Source: Russula earlei
Lineage: Eukaryota; Basidiomycota; Agaricomycetes; Russulales; Russulaceae
Assembly (NCBI GenBank): GCA_025769875.1
Contig: JAGFNK010001354.1
Span: forward strand, 1-10,376
DNA: 10,376 nucleotides
Direction: 5' to 3'
Below are positions 6,687-10,376 of the stretch, in pieces; positions within the stretch are counted from its first letter, which is position 1, and each line of letters opens with the position of its first letter. The translations under genes were made by a program, and so were the position numbers. The notes beneath the pieces are model-generated. The model saw only the letters and a program-made list of their open reading frames with translations. It searched no databases and was not told where the DNA came from.

Positions 6687-7148
6687 CAGGTCATGGGCAT
6701 GACTAACCGGGCGTATTTCTGCGTTATCGAACCGCCTAGTCCTGTCCGCTGTCTCTCTAGAACGTATGATTGGCCCGCGTTCCTTCACGCTACTTCGGAT
6801 TACACCTTGCCGCGACTCGCTGTCTACGTCCGTCAATATGTATCGACTCTTGACACTGCGCATCATAGGATATAATATCGTAAGCCTTCAGGAATAATTT
6901 AATTCCTCCAGCCTGAGGTATTTACCTCATGTATGACTGTACTGTCTTTATGACGTTGTCTTTGGAAATACAATCCACAAAAAAAGGAAAAGGAAATCTA
7001 TGCAGGTATACAGGTCATGGACAATAGAAAAGGAGACGACACCAGTACTGGGCGCTTCTCACGGATCATAATCCCCCAATTTCACCCTCACACAGACACC
7101 GTACGTCCCACCTAATTTGGTCCCACATCCTCAAAACACGTCTCATAC
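6687..7148 (+). promoter_or_regulatory. Upstream intergenic region of the large gene
   Basis: No gene is seen between the duplication and the first ATG of the large gene. Two adjacent palindromes, GGAAT/ATTCC (6891-6906) and GAGGTA/TACCTC (6915-6928), lie about 220-260 bases before that ATG. An A/G-rich tract (about 6978-6995) and a CAAT-type motif at 7021-7026 follow. No clear TATA box is present. Assigning this as the promoter rests only on position. Confidence 0.35.
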
Positions 7149-10100
7149 ATGAGAACGGAAAATCCTGGTGAGTGTCATTGATAGCATTCTTTACATTCAT
7201 TTCTTGATCCTTAGTTCCATAGACGAAGAGGATGCGAACGAACAAACGCATACACACTATGGTACGTTGTGCGCGATGCTCTGCACATCATATCATGCCG
7301 ATCACCTCACGTCGTTATTTCATTCAAGGCAACATCGATCAGAGCCAAACTAACGTCCTGGACAACTCAACAGATTCCAGTGCTCTTAATGTCCCTCCAG
7401 GTAAGCATGATTAATCGAAATTTTATTATTTAGAACTCACACGTTCCCAATTTACAAAGACCCATATTATCGAAAACATGGCCCCAACAATTCAATGAAC
7501 TCTGACAGAAAAGACACCAAAGTCTCCCCGCGTCTTCATATGGACTTGGCGGAGGAAATTATTGGGATGTACCATCTATTAGAGCTCATCAGTGAATCTG
7601 GAAGTAATGGCTGCGGTAACGAACCTTTTCATGATGTACCATTCACTGACTGACATTTTGAACCATAGTTGATAAGGTGGTCATCGCACAAGACTCCCTC
7701 AAACGTTTCATCAATGGAATGTGTCCTGGGTCATACGCATCTGTCACCAAAGTCGATTTCAAAGCTTTGGATCTACTCACTATCAAACCTCTCGGCGTAT
7801 ATGGATCCAAGGCCGAGATTGTACGCTTTTTGCGATCCCTCGATGCGGTTAACGAGAATATGTATACAATCCTCTGTTTCCCTAAATTTTCTTGTTCACT
7901 TAGCCTCTTAGTGCCCGTTTATTACTCATTCAAACCGAGTTTGTTGGTTCGAGGCCGACCCTATCGTCTGGGCTGTATATGTTAGAGGTTGGGCACGCAG
8001 ATTCCATCCAGAAATGCCACTATGTTATATATTGGCCCGAGGATTCAACTTGGGACGACTCTGCGCCTTCGTCGGTTTGTCGGAATAGGGTTACGTTCAT
8101 GCGGTGAGCAACTGCAGACAGTCGTCTTATAGCCCGTCTCACGGCCATCATCAGGTATCTTACGAAGATCTGCGATCAAGTAGTTGCACTGTTATCAGAA
8201 GAGTTCTCTGCGTCCTTAGTCTGGGGCAACGAGGATAGCGATTCCGATTCCGTCGACATGGACCCTGGTGACGATGACAGCAGACTATTTACATATGAGG
8301 TTGAAAAACGGAATGAACAGGAAGAGAGCGCGGTGTTGCGCCCTGGTTTTCAGGTTAACCATTTCTCTATCAATCTCAAGTTCATCTCTGACCGATCTTA
8401 GATGAATTCACGCCATATCTCACGTTATGTGGCCCCTGCGGGCTGCTCTGTGGATCCATTTGCATTCGTTCCAAGCCTTATCCATGGGGAAACAGCTCAA
8501 GGGTTCTGGACGGCTAGTTATGTTCCGCCGACAACTCAAACTAATTCCCTCGACGAGCGCTCGTATACCGAGTTATCGCTTAAGCAGTTGCTGTGGGTAC
8601 TGGGCTTTCTGGAAGACATGGTACTCATGTTACCTTAGAAATGAAAACGCTTTGGTGTTGTCTGATTCTCTTGATGAGAACGCGGTTTCGTATCCTCGTC
8701 GATGTCGCGCTGTCGCCTATCTTCCCGAAGCAATGTGAAGGATGGCGTGCCGTGACGAGGGATACTCCGCGAGCAGTTTCGTCAAGAATTGATTGGGAAA
8801 CAAGAGAGCAGCGTGTAAAAAACTCAGGTTTCAAGAGGCTTCCTTAGTGAGCGCGCTTCGAGATGCGGTTGTGGATGACGTGATAAAGATCTTTCCGTGG
8901 GCCCTTCTCTCGTGGCTGGAAGGCGTGCTAAGGTGAAAGTTTTTTTGTTTATATAGATCAATCGGACGAGATGCCCTTTCATCACTTGAGCGGGTTGACC
9001 GTAATTCTGATCTGAGACAGGAGAGCCCGCACGTAAGAATTTCATTTTTATCCATCCACCTGTTCTCAGTTCTAAATTAGAACGGCCGAAGATCGGCGAT
9101 TTCCGACGATCGATTCCCAAATTTGGTGACATCTATCGACAACATGTTGGGAAAGCCAAGTTCGATGTCGTGAAAGGAGCCAATTTCAAGGCCTTGAAGG
9201 AGCGTCTGGTATTCGTGCGTCGCCTCCTGAAGGAACACAAGGAGTTATCCCCCGAAAATCGCACAGAGCTCATTCAGGCTATCCTTTCTGACGGTGATCT
9301 TCGCCGTGCTCAGCAAATATTTCCCCAATCCGACAAACATAAGGAAGCTGGGAAAGGATACCTTTCTGTGATCTCAGACTGGTGGTACTCGCCGAGGGCA
9401 CCGACGAGGATTCCCTGCGAAAAGAAATGACTAAGATGGCAAACGCCGTCTCTGACTCTAAATTTCTCCAAGAACTGAAGGGAATAGATGATGACGATCT
9501 AGCCGCCATAACTCGGGAGGCACTGTCTCTTGCCCATACTCAGCTGTCATCTTCAATTGACAGAACTGTGAAAAATATGACGCACGCGATGTTGTGGGCA
9601 CAAGAGGAGGGATGCAAGTCTTCTATACGACTTGAAGTTGAAGCAAAGGAAGAAAGGCGTTGAGTAGCGTGCTCGTCACTTTCATCCGGGATATCAATAA
9701 AAGCGCTGTTGGGCGGAGAAACTCGTGAGCGTGTCATTCTTGTTCGTTCTCTAGGCTGACCGTCAGTAGAGTGGCATACATCAATAATGTTCGAAAGCGG
9801 GGTAGAGGCTCCTTCCCAGGTGCGAAACTTAATCATCGACTACCTTCATAGACTGATGTGGCTGATGATATCAAGAATACACGGTTGCTGGTCGCAGAGT
9901 CGAGCCCGTAGAGCCCAGACTCAAGTTTCTAATTCACCTCATGGATTTAACGAGCGACGACAAGCACAACATGCAATCAAATCCTAAGCACGTACCCCAT
10001 CCTGTCGTGAGCGACCGTCGCTCAGTCCCATTCCACCTTCCGCTAGGCCTGCATATTGTGTACGAGTCTAATGTTATAAGATTTCTCGTTTGTCGACTTA

Positions 10101-10376
10101 AGCTCTTCTCAGCTTTCATAAACTTCTAGCGAAAGAAAAATTCCTCCTTGTTCTTGCAGATCGGGATAAGCATGTCATTTATCTCGAGCGCCTATCAGAA
10201 ATGGATGCTGCCATACAGCGGGCCAAACCAATCAAAACTCTTAACCGTGACAAGGTCGGTGAAGACTTATTATTCGCATATGATGAAACGAAGCGTACGT
10301 TGGCCGTGTGCGCTTCGGCAAAGGTAATTTTATTACCATTGTCCATGGTGGATATCCTGACGTGCTGTGTGATTGA
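7149..10376 (+). CDS. N-terminal part of a giant Agaricomycete protein, candidate GBP/VLIG-like GTPase family; runs off the window
   Basis: Hand-spliced exons: 7149-7167, 7223-7261, 7329-7400, 7460-7615, 7669-7861, 7912-8103, 8155-8353, 8402-8592, 8639-8896, 8957-9032, 9092-9724, 9767-9819, 9876-10059 and 10113-10323, about 825 codons. A donor at 10324 shows it continues. The ATG at 7149 was chosen because its GTGAGT donor and a CATAG acceptor keep frame with exon 2. Landmarks are LHMDLAEEIIGMY (exon 4), YGSKAEIVRFLRS (exon 5), YVIYWPEDSTWDD (about residue 197), an acidic run NEDSDSDSVDMD (about 249), FPKQCEGWRA (exon 9), PRLKFLIHLMDLTSDD (exon 13) and LLFAYDETKRTLAVCAS (exon 14). From memory these resemble the start of very large Agaricomycete proteins with a downstream GxxxxGKS-type GTPase domain. 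No GTPase motif, signal peptide or membrane segment is in view. Exons 9 and 11 contain four apparent frame breaks, so it may be a decaying copy. Confidence 0.6.
8593..8638 (+). other. Intron 8 and uncertain exon 9 entry
   Basis: The donor GTGGGT at 8593 and the acceptor CCTTAG at 8638 define a 46-nt intron that continues LSLKQLL into NENALVLSDSLDENA. A competing donor, GTACTG at 8597, gives an immediate TGA. A longer alternative (8593-8678, 86 nt) would enter the FRILVDVAL frame directly and avoid the frame break near 8684, at the cost of about 15 residues. RNA data would decide. Confidence 0.45.
8897..8956 (+). other. Intron 9, with a clear branch motif
   Basis: This 60-nt intron has donor GTGGGC, branch motif TGCTAAG (8926-8932), a T-rich tract and acceptor TATATAG. 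It joins DDVIKIFP to SIGRDALSSLERVD. The more conspicuous GTGAAA at 8933 would leave an implausible 24-nt intron. Confidence 0.65.
10060..10112 (+). other. Intron 13
   Basis: This 53-nt intron has donor GTACGA, branch-like CTTAAG at about 10097-10102 and acceptor TTCTCAG. It removes an in-frame TAA and joins HLPLGLHIV to FHKLLAKEKFLLVLADRD. The tempting acceptor TTGCAG at 10158 would cut into the FLLVLAD coding segment. Confidence 0.7.
10324..10376 (+). other. Start of intron 14, cut by the window edge
   Basis: GTAATT follows the codons for CASAK. The coding frame could read on in the genomic sequence for about 17 codons (VILLPLSMVD...), but similarity to the expected family ends at the AAG codon, so a donor is favoured. 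Confidence 0.55.

Noticed and set aside
7677..7985. Unspliced 102-codon open frame as a separate gene
   Set aside because: Its first part is exon 5 of the large gene. The tail after 7861 is intron 5 read through. Splicing at 7862-7911 gives NENIARLLLIQTEF, which continues the family pattern.
9382..9663. Separate small gene of 93 codons
   Set aside because: It is the middle of exon 11 of the large gene in a shifted frame. Its sequence continues the text on both sides and has no start context of its own.

Overview
The window looks like nuclear DNA of a basidiomycete fungus, most likely an Agaricomycete. The right third is a protein-coding gene cut by at least 14 introns, nearly all 42-67 nt long, with GT...AG ends and CTNA-type branch motifs. 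The left half is packed with nested and decayed transposons. There is no bacterial-style gene organisation, no CRISPR array, and no rRNA or tRNA gene I would defend.

Layout. Positions 1-432 are the tail of an LTR-like sequence. Positions 435-2240 are a solo-LTR-like copy (A, minus orientation) split by a 1255-bp non-autonomous hAT-type DNA transposon (763-2017). The hAT is flanked by the 8-bp target duplication ATTCTAGA. Positions 2241-2950 hold no gene, only a possible tRNA-derived SINE. Positions 2951-3508 are LTR copy B, which preserves the uninterrupted target site of copy A. Positions 3509-4440 are a decayed minus-strand Ty3/Gypsy fragment with a recognisable retropepsin. Positions about 4440-4720 are another LTR-like sequence, on the plus strand. 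Positions 4721-5534 are non-coding transposon debris. Positions 5535-7148 have no recognisable gene but contain several imperfect local duplications, followed by the upstream region of the gene.

The main gene starts at about 7149 and runs off the right edge. By hand-splicing I can follow it through 14 exons (about 825 codons) to a donor site at 10324. The assembled protein resembles, from memory, the N-terminal part of a very large Agaricomycete protein family that carries a GBP/VLIG-like (interferon-inducible-type) GTPase domain further downstream. That domain is not in this window, so the family assignment is an inference. Four places in exons 9 and 11 need a single-base indel (or an unusual intron) to keep the reading frame, so the gene is either decaying or affected by assembly errors.

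The strongest whole-window signal is compositional. CpG is nearly absent from the transposon block: 3772-5156 has none in 1385 bases, and 2052-2666 has none. CpG is normal inside the hAT element and from 5535 rightwards. LTR copy A carries TG or CA at sites where copy B still has CG, and stops in the retropepsin are TGA where arginine is expected. Together these point to methylation-linked C-to-T decay of older transposons, with the hAT element arriving later.
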